A stretch of DNA of 64,000 bases from Coxiella-like endosymbiont (GTDB lineage: Bacteria > Pseudomonadota > Gammaproteobacteria > Coxiellales > Coxiellaceae): assembly GCF_030643785.1 (NCBI RefSeq), contig NZ_CP094378.1, positions 806,001 through 870,000 of the forward strand, given 5' to 3'. The translations under genes and the position numbers were made by a program. Numbering within the stretch: the stretch's first letter is position 1; every line of letters starts with the position of its first letter. Shown in pieces: positions 30,117 to 41,313 of this stretch. The notes under the pieces are model-generated. The model saw only the letters and a list, made by a program, of their open reading frames with translations, had not been told where the DNA came from and made no database searches.

Positions 30117-31558
30117 ATGACGAATGAAAGTTATTTACAGAAAGTTGTTAATAAAACCTATGAACATGGTTTTATTACGGACATTGAAACGGATGTTATC
30201 GCGCCTGGGTTAAATGAAGAGGTAATCAGGCTTATTTCAGCCAAGAAGAACGAACCCAATTTCCTGTTAGAATGGCGGCTCCGTGCCTATCGTCATTGGT
30301 TGACTCTGGAATCACCACAATGGGCTCATTTGCGTATCGAGCCGATTGATTATCAAGCTATTAGTTATTATGCGGCACCAAAATCGAAAAAGAAACCTAA
30401 AAGCTTAGAGAAAATCGATCCTAAATTACTCGAGACTTACAATAAATTGGGCATCCCTTTACATGAGCAGCAGCGACTGGTTGGTGTTGCCGTGGATGCG
30501 GTTTTCGACAGTATCTCGGTAGCAACAACATTTAAAGAAAAATTGGCTGCGTCAGGAGTAATCTTTTGTTCGTTTTCTGAAGCAGTACAAAAACATCGAA
30601 ATTTAGTGGAAAAATATTTAGGCAGTGTTGTTCCTTATCGTGATAATTTTTTCGCGACGTTAAATTCTGCTGTTTTTAGCGATGGTTCATTTGTGTATGT
30701 GCCGAAAGGGGTTCGTTGCCCTATGGAATTATCGACTTATTTTCGAATTAATGCAGCTAATACGGGGCAATTCGAGCGAACGTTAATTATCGCTGATGAA
30801 GGAAGCTATGTGAGTTATTTGGAGGGTTGCACTGCTCCACAGCGGGATAAAAACCAATTACATGCTGCCGTGGTCGAATTAATAGCTTTAGCCGATGCGG
30901 AAATAAGGTATTCCACGGTACAAAACTGGTACCCAGGAGATGAAAATGGACAAGGGGGGTTTATAACTTTGTGACAAAACGGGGTATGTGTCGCGGAAAT
31001 AATTCTAAAATTTCTTGGACACAAATTGAAACGGGATCTGCAATTACTTGGAAGTATCCTAGTGTTATTTTAAGAGGCAATAATTCCGTTGGAGAATTCT
31101 ATTCAGTAGCTCTGACGAATAATTTTCAGCAAGCTGACACAGGTACGAAAATGGTCCACATCGGTAAAAATACCCGGAGTACAATCATTTCTAAAGGAAT
31201 TGCTGCCGGCCATGGGCAAAATAGTTACCGCGGTTTAGTGCGTGTTGGACTAATTGCTGAAAATGCTCGTAATTATAGCCAATGCGATTCTTTATTGTTG
31301 GGAAGTCATTGCGGCGCTCACACTTTTCCTTATATTGAAGCAAAAAATTCCACGTCACGTATTGAGCATGAAGCTACGACCTCCAAAATTGGAGAGGATC
31401 AATTATTTTATTGTCGTCAACGCGGTCTTACTGAAGAAGACGCTGTATCAATGATTGTAAATGGTTTTTGTAAACAAGTTTTTCAAAAATTGCCAATGGA
31501 ATTTGCTGTCGAAGCACAAAAATTGATGGAGGTCAGTTTAGAAGGAGCTGTGGGATGA
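30117..31558 (+). CDS. sufB: Fe-S scaffold component SufB, one-base frameshift
   Basis: Part of the SufBC2D scaffold on which clusters are built. The first frame runs from the ATG at 30117 through [20 protein letters not shown] and [11 protein letters not shown] to NGQGG, then shifts and stops at 30974. The second frame continues exactly where expected with [13 protein letters not shown] and runs through [20 protein letters not shown] and QNSYRGLV, the CDSLLLG segment and [17 protein letters not shown] to the stop at 31558. The break is a G6 run at 30954-30959 where G7 is needed. All other sequence is intact, so this may be a sequencing error, a recent lesion, or a slippage site. Confidence 0.85.
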
Positions 31559-31597
31559 TGGCGGATTGGCGGATTAATAATTAAAAAAGAGATATCC

Positions 31598-32331
31598 ATG
31601 TTAATAATAAAAAACTTACATGTGAACGTAAATAATAATGAGATTCTCCGCGGAGTGGATTTAGCTGTTAATGCTGGTGAAGTTCACGCTATTATGGGGC
31701 CTAATGGTTCTGGTAAAAGTACCTTAGCGTCTGTATTGGCTGGTCGGGATAATTATGCTGTTACAGCAGGTGAAGTGACCTATTTCAATCAGAATTTACT
31801 AGAACTATCACCTGAGGATCGTGCTGTGGAGGGTTTATTTTTGGCATTTCAATATCCTGTCGAAATCCCTGGTGTGAATAACCTTTATTTTTTGAAAACG
31901 GCTGTTAATAGCATCCGAAAAAAACATGGTGAACCAGAATTAGATGCGCTGGATATAATGACTTTAGTCAAGGAGAAATCAGCCTTGGTTGATATGGAGG
32001 ATAAATTTTTAAAAAGATCCGTTAATGAAGGATTTTCCGGGGGGAGAAAAAGCGCAATGAAATTTTGCAAATGTTAATGCTCGAACCTTCTCTTGCCGTT
32101 TTAGATGAAACCGATTCGGGTCTCGATATAGATGCCCTACAAATGGTTTCAAAAGGGGTTAACAGTTTACGTAACTCTAAACGAGCTATTTTATTGATTA
32201 CTCATTATCAGCGTCTTTTAGATTATATTAATCCAGATTTTGTGCATGTCTTGGTTGACGGTCGCATCGCAGTATCGGGTGGTCCCTCGTTAGCTTATGA
32301 GCTTGAAAAGAAAGGGTATGGTTGGTTATGA
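31598..32331 (+). CDS. sufC: SufC ATPase, one-base frameshift
   Basis: ABC-type ATPase of the SufBCD complex. Walker [10 protein letters not shown] near residue 36, then the Q-loop ([13 protein letters not shown]). The signature NEGFSGG is followed by a G6 run at 32039-32044 that should be G7: as written it reads [11 protein letters not shown] and stops at 32077. With one more G it reads [20 protein letters not shown], then Walker [12 protein letters not shown] and ITHYQRLL to the stop at 32331. Its stop overlaps the sufD ATG (ATGA). Otherwise perfect. Confidence 0.85.
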
Positions 32332-33622
32332 GAATGCTTAGTGAAGGCTGGTCAGAAGCTCGTTTAAAGAGATTGCAAAATCAAAACTGTAATTCTTTAC
32401 AGACATGGCAACGCGAACAATTAAAAACGTTTTTGTTGACGGGCTTCCCCAATTGCAAAATAGAAAATTGGAAATATACGGACATTACCTCAATTGCCTG
32501 TCAAACTTTCTCATTTGGAGAAATAGCTGATTGTGATATAACCCGTTTTGTTATGGAGGATACCCATCGCATAGTATTTATTAACGGACATTTTTCACCC
32601 ACTTTATCAAATTTGATGCAACTGCCAGCTGAGATTCAATTAACATCGTTAAAGGCAGTGCTAAAAGAAAATCCAAAGGAGATTATAGGTGAGATGAGGA
32701 GTTGTCAAACTCCTTTTTCATTGCTAAATGATAGTCTTTTTCAAGATGGCATGTTTCTTCGTGTACTGAAAAATTGTGAGCTTAAAAAACCGATTCATCT
32801 CCTTTACTTGATGAAGCCCAATTTTCCATTTGCTATGACCCAAACGCGTCATTTAATTTTTATTGAAGAAAATGCTAATGTCACTCTTTTGGAAGAATAT
32901 CAGGGGGTCTATCCCACAACTTATTTTAATAACATCGTGACTCAAATAAATGTTGGAGCCTCTGCTAATTTGGTGTTTTATAAATTGCAGGGAGAAAATG
33001 ACAATTCTTTTCATATTGCAAATACCCAAATTTGTCAAGCGCGAAACAGTCAAGTGATTTCCTGTCATGTTTCATTAGGGGAGCGCTGGCGCGTGAAGAT
33101 TTGAATTACGTATTAGAAGGCCATAATGCTTCGTGTCAGTTGCTAGGATTTTATCACTTGAAAGGCGGGAGGCATATTGATAATCACACTTGTATTGATC
33201 ATGGTGTTTCTGGATGTGTGAGCCAACAAATTTATAAGGGTATTATTAATGATAAATCTCGAGCTGTGTTTAATGGAAAAATTTTTGTCCATCCAGAGGC
33301 CAAAAAAACGATCGCGCATCAAATCAATAAAAATTTAGTATTTTCAAATGAAGCTGAGGTTAATACAAAACCGGAGCTTGAGATTTATAATGACGATGTA
33401 AATTGCACCCACGGCGCTACAGTGGGCCAGTTAAATGATGAAGCTCTATTTTATTTGCGTAGTCGCGGTATTGATCTTTCTACAGCCGAGCATTTACTCT
33501 CTTGTGCATTTGCTAGTGAAATTATAGAAAAATTACCTCATAAGTTTATTGCCGAGCGAATCCATCAAAGAATTATTAAATGTTTAGCGCTATTGAATTG
33601 CCCGGAAGATTGTCATGATTAA
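32328..33622 (+). CDS. sufD: SufD scaffold component, one-base frameshift
   Basis: Partner of SufB in the cluster scaffold. The first frame starts at the ATG at 32328 with IENWKYTDI, a SufD hallmark, and runs to SCHVSLG. A G4 run at 33078-33081 should be G5; as written it ends in ERWRVKI. With one more G it continues [77 protein letters not shown] and EIIEKLPH to the stop at 33622. It overlaps sufC by 4 bp and sufS by 8 bp. Confidence 0.85.
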
Positions 33623-34852
33623 TTCACTTGATTCTTTACGCGATGATTTCCCTCTTTTAAAAGAGCGGATTCGGGGGAAATCACTGGTATATTTAGATTC
33701 TGGAGCGACGGCGCAAAAACCCCAGATAGTGATTGATGCTATGAGTCATTATTATTGTAATGACAATGCCAATGTGCACCGGGGGATATATACTATCAGC
33801 GAGCGGGCAACGACCGCTTATGAAAATACGCGTAAAAAAATTAAAGCATTTATCAATGCTGCCCATACACACGAAATTATTTTTACCCGAGGGACGACAG
33901 AGTCGATTAATTTAGTTGCTTCTAGTTTTGGCACTCTGCAAGTCCAACAAGGCGATGAAGTTGTAATTTCAGCAATGGAACATCATTCCAATATTGTACC
34001 TTGGCAACTGTTATGTGAGCGAGTGGAGGCAAAGTTAAAAATAATTCCCGTTAATGATAATGGAATTTTAAATTTAGACGAATATCGAAAACTCTTAACA
34101 GAACGTACAAAAATTGTAGGACTAATTCATGTTTCTAATGTATTAGGCACAGTTAATCCTGTTAAGGAAATGATTTGTTTAGCCCATGAGAAAAATATTC
34201 CCGTCTTATTAGATGGTGCACAAGCGATTCCTCATATGGTTGTCGATGTTCAAGATTTAGATTGCGATTTTTATACATTTTCCGGACATAAATTGTATGG
34301 CCCTACAGGGATTGGTGTTCTTTACGGGAAGACTAACTTGTTAGAAAAGATGCCTCCCTATCAAGGGGAGGGGATATGATTCGCCTAGTCACCTTTGAAA
34401 AAACGGAATACAACGTGTTACCTCATAAATTTGAAGCAGGTACGCCTCATATAGCTGGTGTTATTGGGCTTGGGACAGCCATTGATTACCTTATGGCGAT
34501 TGGTTTTGAAAAAATTAATGCTCATGAAAAAGCTTTATTGAATTATGTGACGCAAAAATTACACCAAATTTCTGGGTTAAAAATTATAGGTAACGCCCCG
34601 AATAAAGCCGGTGTAATTTCTTTTACTATGGAACAGGTTCATCCGCATGATATTGCGACGATTTTAGATCATAAAGGGATTGCTATCCGGGCTGGTCATC
34701 ATTGTGCGATGCCTTTAATGGAGCGGTTTAAGTTGCCTGCAACGGCACGAATTACGTTCGGTCTCTATAATACGTTCAACGATATTGATCGGTTGATTGA
34801 TGGTTTAGTTTGGGTTAATCAAATATTTAATGAAAGCTGTTTGGCAGATTAA
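33615..34852 (+). CDS. sufS: Cysteine desulfurase SufS, one-base frameshift
   Basis: PLP enzyme supplying sulfur from cysteine. The first frame has YLDSGATAQKP, VHRGIYTISERAT, EHHSNIVPWQ and the PLP lysine Lys226 in FSGHKLYGPTGIGVLYG. It then reads PPYQGEGI and stops at 34379. Adding one G to the G4 run at 34365-34368 gives PPYQGGGDMIRLVTFEKTEY and continues through HKFEAGTPHIAGVIGLG to RAGHHCAMPLMERF with the catalytic cysteine. The stop is at 34852. It belongs to group II desulfurases, partnered here by SufU-like protein. Confidence 0.86.
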
Positions 34853-34860
34853 AAGAAAGA

Positions 34861-35307
34861 ATGAATGATTTACAGGATTTATATCAAGAAATAATTATCG
34901 ATCACGGTCGAAAGCCACGACATTTTGGGCGTTTAGCATATCCTACACACGTGCATGATGGCTATAATCCGCTGTGTGGTGATCGATTAACGGTATATTT
35001 TCGTGAAGAAGAAGGTGTGATAAAAGAAACAACTTTTGAAGGGAGTGGTTGTGCCATATCTATTGCTTCGGCTTCGCTAATGATGGAGGCTTTAAAAGGA
35101 AAAACCCTTGAGCAAAGTGAAATTTTATTTTCTCAATTTCATGATTTGGTGACTGGGAAAAGCTCTAACGTAGAGGAATTAGGGAAATTAGCTGCTTTAG
35201 CTGGTGTTGCTGAATTTCCTACGCGGGTGAAATGCGCTACTTTATGTTGGCACACTATGCTTGCCGCTCTGTGTGGTCAGATTGAGATACCCGTGAGGAC
35301 AGAATAA
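34861..35307 (+). CDS. sufU: SufU-type NifU-like Fe-S assembly protein
   Basis: 148 residues. The three conserved cysteines are in NPLCGDRL, EGSGCAISIASASLMM and VKCATLCWHTM, the SufU/IscU pattern. The longer insert between the second and third cysteines and the position after sufS fit SufU, which accepts sulfur from SufS. LYQEIIIDHGRKPRHFG at the start is typical. It starts 8 bp after sufS and overlaps sufA by one base. Intact. Confidence 0.93.
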   Translation: MNDLQDLYQEIIIDHGRKPRHFGRLAYPTHVHDGYNPLCGDRLTVYFREEEGVIKETTFEGSGCAISIASASLMMEALKGKTLEQSEILFSQFHDLVTGKSSNVEELGKLAALAGVAEFPTRVKCATLCWHTMLAALCGQIEIPVRTE

Positions 35308-35678
35308 TGAATGATGTAAAAATTATCGAACTGACAGAGGCCGCTTATAAACACCTTCAATCATTAATAAAAAAACGTGGAAAAGAAGCACAATTCCGCT
35401 TATCGGTGAAAAAAACGGGCTGCTCAGGCTACATGTACCAGTCGGAGATTGTAGAAAGACCACAAGAGGGCGATATCTCTCTCAAAACTGCGTTGGGATT
35501 AACTGTTTTAATTGATGCTCATTGTGTGCCTCTTCTCAATGGCACAATAGTCGACTATGTAAAAAAAGATTTTGGGCAATATCAATTATATTTTAATAAT
35601 CCTAATGCGATTGGTGCTTGTGGTTGTGGAGAAAGTTTTCATTTAAGAGAAGAAAAAAACGTTGATGATAATGAATAA
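35307..35678 (+). CDS. sufA: A-type Fe-S carrier SufA/IscA
   Basis: 123 residues. The cysteines of A-type carriers are present: KKTGCSGYMY and GACGCGESFHL (C-x35-60-C-G-C-G-E-S-F). LTEAAYKHLQSLIKKRG is the usual start. It passes clusters from the scaffold to targets such as LipA. The ATG shares its A with the sufU stop, and the end overlaps sufT. Intact. Confidence 0.93.
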   Translation: MNDVKIIELTEAAYKHLQSLIKKRGKEAQFRLSVKKTGCSGYMYQSEIVERPQEGDISLKTALGLTVLIDAHCVPLLNGTIVDYVKKDFGQYQLYFNNPNAIGACGCGESFHLREEKNVDDNE

Positions 35679-36222
35679 TGAACACGAAAAAGAAATTATT
35701 GTACTAAGTCGCGATACGACGGCAATGTTGGTGCCGTCGGGGACGCCTATTAGAGTCCCTCAAGGAACCGAGGTGACTGTAGTACAGAGTTCGGGTGACA
35801 CATTTACGGTAAATGTTTTTGGAAATTTAGTCCGAATTGAAGGGAGGGACTCCGATGCTTTAGGAAAAGCAATTAAAAACCCTATGAAAGATTTGCCACC
35901 TGACACCACTATCAAAGATAAAGTATGGGCTCAACTCAGTACGGTGTTTGATCCGGAAATTCCTGTCAATATTGTAGAATTGGGATTGGTATACGCTTGC
36001 GATATTGAGCGATTGGAAGAAGATATTTTTCGTGTGGTTATCGAAATGACGTTAACAGCACCTGGGTGTGGGATGGGACCGGTATTAGTGGAAGATGTTA
36101 AACGCAAAATTTTCACTATTCCTGAGGTAAGCGATGTGGAAGTAGAAATTGTCTTTGACCCTCCGTGGGACCGAGAGATGATGTCTGATGCTGCTAAATT
36201 GCAATTAGGAATTTTTTATTAG
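35665..36222 (+). CDS. sufT: SufT-like Fe-S maturation protein (DUF59)
   Basis: About 185 residues. The N-terminal part has VPSGTPIRVPQGTEVTVVQ, and the C-terminal MIP18/DUF59 domain contains STVFDPEIPVNIVELGLVY, TLTAPGCGMGPVLVEDV and VEIVFDPPWDREMMSDAAKL. SufT assists maturation of Fe-S proteins, notably lipoyl synthase in some bacteria, an appealing link to lipA in this window. Starts at 35665 or 35671, inside the sufA end. Intact. Confidence 0.9.
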   Translation: MIMNNEHEKEIIVLSRDTTAMLVPSGTPIRVPQGTEVTVVQSSGDTFTVNVFGNLVRIEGRDSDALGKAIKNPMKDLPPDTTIKDKVWAQLSTVFDPEIPVNIVELGLVYACDIERLEEDIFRVVIEMTLTAPGCGMGPVLVEDVKRKIFTIPEVSDVEVEIVFDPPWDREMMSDAAKLQLGIFY

Positions 36223-36253
36223 TAATTTAGACGGTAAGCGACTTAAATTAAGA

Positions 36254-36901
<648 letters not shown>

Positions 36902-36920
36902 GTAAAAACGAGGTAACACC

Positions 36921-38909
36921 TTGAATAGTATTATTAAAAATTTACTGCTTTGGTTGGTTATTGCAGTAGTCCTTATTACGGTCTTCAGTAATTTTGGTGC
37001 ACGACAACCCGATATTCAGCCCTATAGCTATTCGCAATTTATCCAAGCAGTTAATGTTGACAAAGTCAGCAGTGTGGTTATCCAGGATCATGAGATTAAA
37101 GGGATAACCAAAGACAACAAGCATTTTACGACCTATTTGCCTATAGAAGATCAAGCTCTGCTTAATCAATTAATAGATAAGGGCGTGAGTGTAAAAGGTG
37201 AGCCTCCAAAACAACAAAGTATGTTTTTACATATTCTTATTAGTTGGCTACCTTTCCTCATTTTGATTTTTGTCTGGATTTTATTTATGCGGCAGATGCA
37301 AGGTGGAGGCCGTGGCGGTGGTCCCATGTCATTTGGTCGTAGTAAAGCTCGTTTACTCAACCAAGATCAAGTCAAGGTAACCTTTGATGATGTTGCTGGC
37401 GTAGAAGAGGCAAAAGAAGAAGTCAAAGAGTTAGTGGACTTCTTGCGCGATCCCGGTAAATTTCAGCGCTTAGGAGGGAAAATGCCCTGCGGTGTATTGC
37501 TAGTTGGTCCTCCGGGAACCGGTAAAACCCTTCTGGCTAAAGCGGTAGCTGGGGAAGCCAAAGTATCGTTCTTTACTATCTCGGGTTCCGATTTTGTCGA
37601 AATGTTCGTGGGTGTAGGTGCTTCCCGGGTTCGTGACATGTTCGATCAAGCCAAGAAGCAAGCGCCCTGTATCATTTTTATCGACGAAATCGATGCCGTA
37701 GGTCGTCACCGTGGTGCTGGTTTAGGCGGTGGTCACGATGAACGAGAGCAAACCCTCAATCAACTCTTAGTAGAAATGGACGGTTTTGAAGGCAAAGAGG
37801 GCATTATTGTAATGGCCGCTACTAATCGGCCTGATGTGCTTGATCCCGCCTTATTACGGCCGGGGCGTTTTGACCGCCAAGTAGTGGTTTCCTTGCCAGA
37901 CATTAAGGGACGTGAACGTATCCTCCAAGTTCACATGAGTAAATTGCCATTGGCGTCTGACGTTAAAGCTTCTGTCATTGCTCGAGGGACCCCAGGGTTT
38001 TCTGGGGCCGATCTAGCCAATACTGTCAACGAAGCTGCTTTATTTGCGGCGCGTGAAAACAAGAAAGACGTTGGAATGGCTGAATTTGAGCGTGCGAAAG
38101 ATAAAATTATGATGGGAGCCGAACGACGTTCAATGGTAATGAGCGATGAAGAAAAGAAATTGACGGCTTATCACGAAGCAGGCCACGCAATTGTGGGATT
38201 GCATATGCCTGAGCACGATCCCGTTTATAAAGTCACGATTATTCCGCGAGGTCGGGCTTTAGGCGTGACAATGTTCTTGCCGGAACAAGATCGCTATAGT
38301 ATTACCAAACGTCGTTTAGAATGCCAATTAGCGGGATTGTTTGGTGGACGAATTGCTGAAGAACTTATTTTTGGTGAAGAACGGGTGACCACAGGTGCAT
38401 CCAACGACATTGAAAAAGCTACTGAGATTGCCCGCAATATGGTAACAAAGTGGGGATTGTCGGTAAAACTAGGTCCCTTAACTTATCGGGAAGAAGAAGG
38501 CGAAGTTTTTCTCGGACGTTCCGTGACACAGCGTAAAGACATTTCCGATGCAACCAGTAAAGAAATTGATTCTGAAGTGCGTCGTATTATTGATACGGCT
38601 TATGACACGGCGAAGAAAACGCTTGAAGAACATATGGATCAGCTTTACATTATGGCTAATGCATTAATTAAATATGAAACTATTGATGAGGTTCAAATTA
38701 AGGAAATTTTAGCGGGAAAAGAGCCTTCTCCACCTCCTGGGTGGAAAGAGGATGATGGGGCTGCTTCAGAAGCTGTGAAAAAAGATTCATCTTCCCGAGA
38801 TAGTGAATCCAAACCCTTACATTCAGGAAAAATTTTTCCTGCCGAAGAGATGGCCAGCCGTTATAATGTCGTCTTCACATTCCTTCTCCCGCCCGCGGGG
38901 GAAGGTTAA
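36921..38909 (+). CDS. ftsH: ATP-dependent zinc metalloprotease FtsH
   Basis: Inner-membrane AAA+ protease. 662 residues from a TTG start at 36921, with GAGGT eight bases upstream. Membrane helices at about 7-24 and 103-123, Walker A GPPGTGKT at 196-203, Walker B IIFIDEID at 251-258, SRH region with RPGRFDRQ, and the zinc site HEAGH at 418-422. The C-terminal tail after about residue 620 is charged and then ends in [17 protein letters not shown], which looks foreign. The DNA there contains an 18-bp palindrome and a GC-rich hairpin, so the last codons may come from an inserted palindromic element. Otherwise intact. Confidence 0.96.
   Translation: MNSIIKNLLLWLVIAVVLITVFSNFGARQPDIQPYSYSQFIQAVNVDKVSSVVIQDHEIKGITKDNKHFTTYLPIEDQALLNQLIDKGVSVKGEPPKQQSMFLHILISWLPFLILIFVWILFMRQMQGGGRGGGPMSFGRSKARLLNQDQVKVTFDDVAGVEEAKEEVKELVDFLRDPGKFQRLGGKMPCGVLLVGPPGTGKTLLAKAVAGEAKVSFFTISGSDFVEMFVGVGASRVRDMFDQAKKQAPCIIFIDEIDAVGRHRGAGLGGGHDEREQTLNQLLVEMDGFEGKEGIIVMAATNRPDVLDPALLRPGRFDRQVVVSLPDIKGRERILQVHMSKLPLASDVKASVIARGTPGFSGADLANTVNEAALFAARENKKDVGMAEFERAKDKIMMGAERRSMVMSDEEKKLTAYHEAGHAIVGLHMPEHDPVYKVTIIPRGRALGVTMFLPEQDRYSITKRRLECQLAGLFGGRIAEELIFGEERVTTGASNDIEKATEIARNMVTKWGLSVKLGPLTYREEEGEVFLGRSVTQRKDISDATSKEIDSEVRRIIDTAYDTAKKTLEEHMDQLYIMANALIKYETIDEVQIKEILAGKEPSPPPGWKEDDGAASEAVKKDSSSRDSESKPLHSGKIFPAEEMASRYNVVFTFLLPPAGEG
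38824..38905. repeat. Palindrome and hairpin in the ftsH tail
   Basis: CAGGAAAAATTTTTCCTG at 38824-38841 is a perfect 18-bp palindrome. At 38882-38905 CCTTCTCCC and GGGGGAAGG form a nine-pair stem with one wobble around GCCCGC. Both are translated as the last residues of FtsH. The second resembles the GC-rich small palindromic repeats I recall from C. burnetii intergenic regions. Confidence 0.55.
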
Positions 38910-38926
38910 TGTAAGGAGGGTCCTTG

Positions 38927-39796
38927 ATGTCAGAAGCAAAGTTTCATTTGCAATTAAGGGGAAACCGAAAGATCACCTTTTACGAGCCTGCCATTATGGG
39001 AGTCATTAATGTTTCTCCTAATTCTTTTTACAATCCGCATCTAGATTTAAATTCTGCTTTCCAGACAGCAGAGAAAATGGCCCGTGAGGGGGCTGATATA
39101 TTGGATATTGGCGGTGAGGCTACGAACCCATTTGTAAATATTGATACGGACTTCCCCTCTCTTCAGATGGAACTTGATCGATTGATACCTACCATTGAAG
39201 AAATAAAAAAACGTTTTAATATTTTAATTTCCGTCGATACCAGTCGACCTCAAGTTATGCGTGAAGCGATAAATGCAGGAGCGGATATTATTAATGACCA
39301 ACGGGCCTTGCAGGTAGAAGGCGCATTAATAGCCGCAAGAGAATTAAAAAGTCCTGTGTGCCTAATGCATTTTCCTACTTCGAAGCGAAAACCGGGTTCA
39401 ACTTCGTGCGTCCATCTTTTAGAAACTGTGAAGCGGGACTTGAACGCTGCTGTAGACCGTTGTGAAAGCCAAGGGATTTCTCGGAATCGAATAATTATTG
39501 ATCCTGGCTTTGGTCAAGGTCACTACGGAAAAAATCTGAAGGAAAATTTTTATCTATTAAATCACTTATCTAAATTTTTATCTTTAGGGTTACTGGTGTT
39601 ATCAGGATGGTCGCGAAAATCAATGATCGGTGATATCTTAAGCCAATTGCCAGAACACCGGCTATTTGGCAGCATCGCTGCTGATGTGCTAGCCGTATAT
39701 CAGGGCGCTTCTATCATTCGCACTCATGATGTTAAAGCTAGTCGGGAAGCAGTTCGTATTGCTGCCTATGCCCGCAAGGTTAATCTCATTGGATAG
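38927..39796 (+). CDS. folP: Dihydropteroate synthase
   Basis: Joins p-aminobenzoate to the pterin diphosphate in folate synthesis. 289 residues. MGVINVSPNSFY is a variant of the usual GIxNVTPDSF motif. GADILDIGGEATNPF, ISVDTSRPQVMREAINAGAD, IINDQRAL, IIIDPGFGQG, and LVLSGWSRKSMIG complete the family pattern. The IRTHDV ending is normal. ATG at 38927 with AAGGAGG ahead. FtsH, FolP and GlmM run in one direction with short gaps. Folate genes are often kept by blood-feeding arthropod symbionts. Intact. Confidence 0.93.
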   Translation: MSEAKFHLQLRGNRKITFYEPAIMGVINVSPNSFYNPHLDLNSAFQTAEKMAREGADILDIGGEATNPFVNIDTDFPSLQMELDRLIPTIEEIKKRFNILISVDTSRPQVMREAINAGADIINDQRALQVEGALIAARELKSPVCLMHFPTSKRKPGSTSCVHLLETVKRDLNAAVDRCESQGISRNRIIIDPGFGQGHYGKNLKENFYLLNHLSKFLSLGLLVLSGWSRKSMIGDILSQLPEHRLFGSIAADVLAVYQGASIIRTHDVKASREAVRIAAYARKVNLIG

Positions 39797-39820
39797 GATA
39801 AAAAAATAGAGGGAAAGGAA

Positions 39821-41239
39821 ATGCAAAAAAAATATTTTGGAACCGATGGAATTCGGGGACAAGTTGGAAAATCGTTGATTAACGGTGAGTTCATGCTTAA
39901 GCTCGGTTGGGCGGTAGGAAAAGTCTTAGCAAATAGACATTCGGCGACGGTTTTAATTGGGAAGGATACACGTATTTCAGGTTATATGATTGAATCGGCT
40001 TTGCAAGCAGGATTATCTGCTGCTGGAGTTAACATTAAATTGACAGGACCTATGCCTACTCCTGCCATTGCGTATTTGACACATTCTGTTCGCGCTGATG
40101 CGGGAATTGTAATTAGTGCTTCGCATAACAGCTATCCTGATAATGGAGTGAAATTTTTTAATAAGGATGGCTTTAAACTATCTGATAAGTTGGAGCTGGC
40201 TATTGAGGATCATATTGATAAACCTATGCGTACGGTGTCAGCTGACCGTTTAGGAAAAGCAGCGCGAATGAGCGAAGCCCATGGCCGTTATATTGAATTT
40301 TGTAAAAGCACTTTTCCTTCAAATTTATCTTTGAAAAAATTAAAAATTATCGTCGATTGTGCCAATGGTGCTGCTTATTCTGTTGCACCCAGTATTTTTC
40401 ATGAACTGGGTGCGGATGTGATCGCGATTGGTGATAAGCCCGATGGATTTAATATTAATCATGAATATGGAGCCACTGATACTCAGAAACTCCGAAAGAG
40501 TGTTCTTAAGCACAAAGCCGATGTCGGTATAGCTTTTGATGGCGATGGCGATCGTCTGATTATGATAGATCATCACGGTATTAGAGTAGATGGAGACGAA
40601 TTATTATGCATTATGGCTATCGATCGCTTACATTTAAAAGAGAATTGCCCCTTGGGAGTAGTAGGCACCATAATGAGTAATTTAGGATTAGAGCAAACAT
40701 TAAAGTGCCATCATATTGCGTTTGAGCGTTCGCCAGTGGGTGACCGTTACGTTTTAGAATTGATGCAACAGAAAGGCTGGTTATTGGGAGGCGAATCTTC
40801 TGGTCATATTGTCGATCTTGGTTTTACTACTACAGGAGATGGTATTATTACTGCTTTACAGATATTAAGAATCATGCAACAAACCAATAATTCTCTGGTA
40901 GAACTTAAAAAAGTAATGGTTAAGCACCCACAAGTCTTAATTAACGTTCCTGTTAATGGGATGCTTAATATGCAACATCCGACTATTGAAAAGGCGGTAG
41001 CAGAAGCGGAGAAACGATTAAGTGGTAAGGGGCGTGTATTATTACGTCCTTCGGGGACGGAACCCGTAGTTCGAGTAATGGTGGAAGGACACGACGAAGA
41101 AACTATAAGAAAGACGGCCGAAATGTTAGTGATGGTAGTCAATCAGTTGCCTCACATAAAATCGGATGAAATAAAAATTTTTACTCGGCAAGCGAAACGT
41201 AGGATTGGTAAGACGGGTTCTCAAAGGTTTATAAATTAA
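39821..41239 (+). CDS. glmM: Phosphoglucosamine mutase
   Basis: Converts glucosamine-6-phosphate to glucosamine-1-phosphate for peptidoglycan and LPS. 472 residues, slightly longer than the usual 445 because of a basic C-terminal tail. FGTDGIRG at the start, phosphoserine loop ISASHN (Ser101), metal loop DGDGDR, sugar loop GGESSGH and phosphate loop RPSGTEPVVRVM are all present. AAAGGA precedes the ATG. Intact. Confidence 0.96.
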   Translation: MQKKYFGTDGIRGQVGKSLINGEFMLKLGWAVGKVLANRHSATVLIGKDTRISGYMIESALQAGLSAAGVNIKLTGPMPTPAIAYLTHSVRADAGIVISASHNSYPDNGVKFFNKDGFKLSDKLELAIEDHIDKPMRTVSADRLGKAARMSEAHGRYIEFCKSTFPSNLSLKKLKIIVDCANGAAYSVAPSIFHELGADVIAIGDKPDGFNINHEYGATDTQKLRKSVLKHKADVGIAFDGDGDRLIMIDHHGIRVDGDELLCIMAIDRLHLKENCPLGVVGTIMSNLGLEQTLKCHHIAFERSPVGDRYVLELMQQKGWLLGGESSGHIVDLGFTTTGDGIITALQILRIMQQTNNSLVELKKVMVKHPQVLINVPVNGMLNMQHPTIEKAVAEAEKRLSGKGRVLLRPSGTEPVVRVMVEGHDEETIRKTAEMLVMVVNQLPHIKSDEIKIFTRQAKRRIGKTGSQRFIN

Positions 41240-41298
41240 TGAGTTATGTAGTAAATAAAGCGCATACTGGGTGTATTTAGTTTAGCAATGATTACCGT

Positions 41299-41313
41299 GG
41301 GGGATCCTCCCCC
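41299..41313. other. GC hairpin downstream of glmM
   Basis: GGGGGA and TCCCCC pair across a TCC loop, about 60 bp after the glmM stop. No T run follows, so it is at best a weak or rho-assisted end of the ftsH-folP-glmM transcript. Confidence 0.35.

Noticed and set aside
30954-34368. Programmed ribosomal frameshifting in the suf genes
   Set aside because: The breaks are plain G runs at different functional points in four genes without conserved slippery heptamers or obvious stimulatory structures; sequencing error or slippage explains them better.
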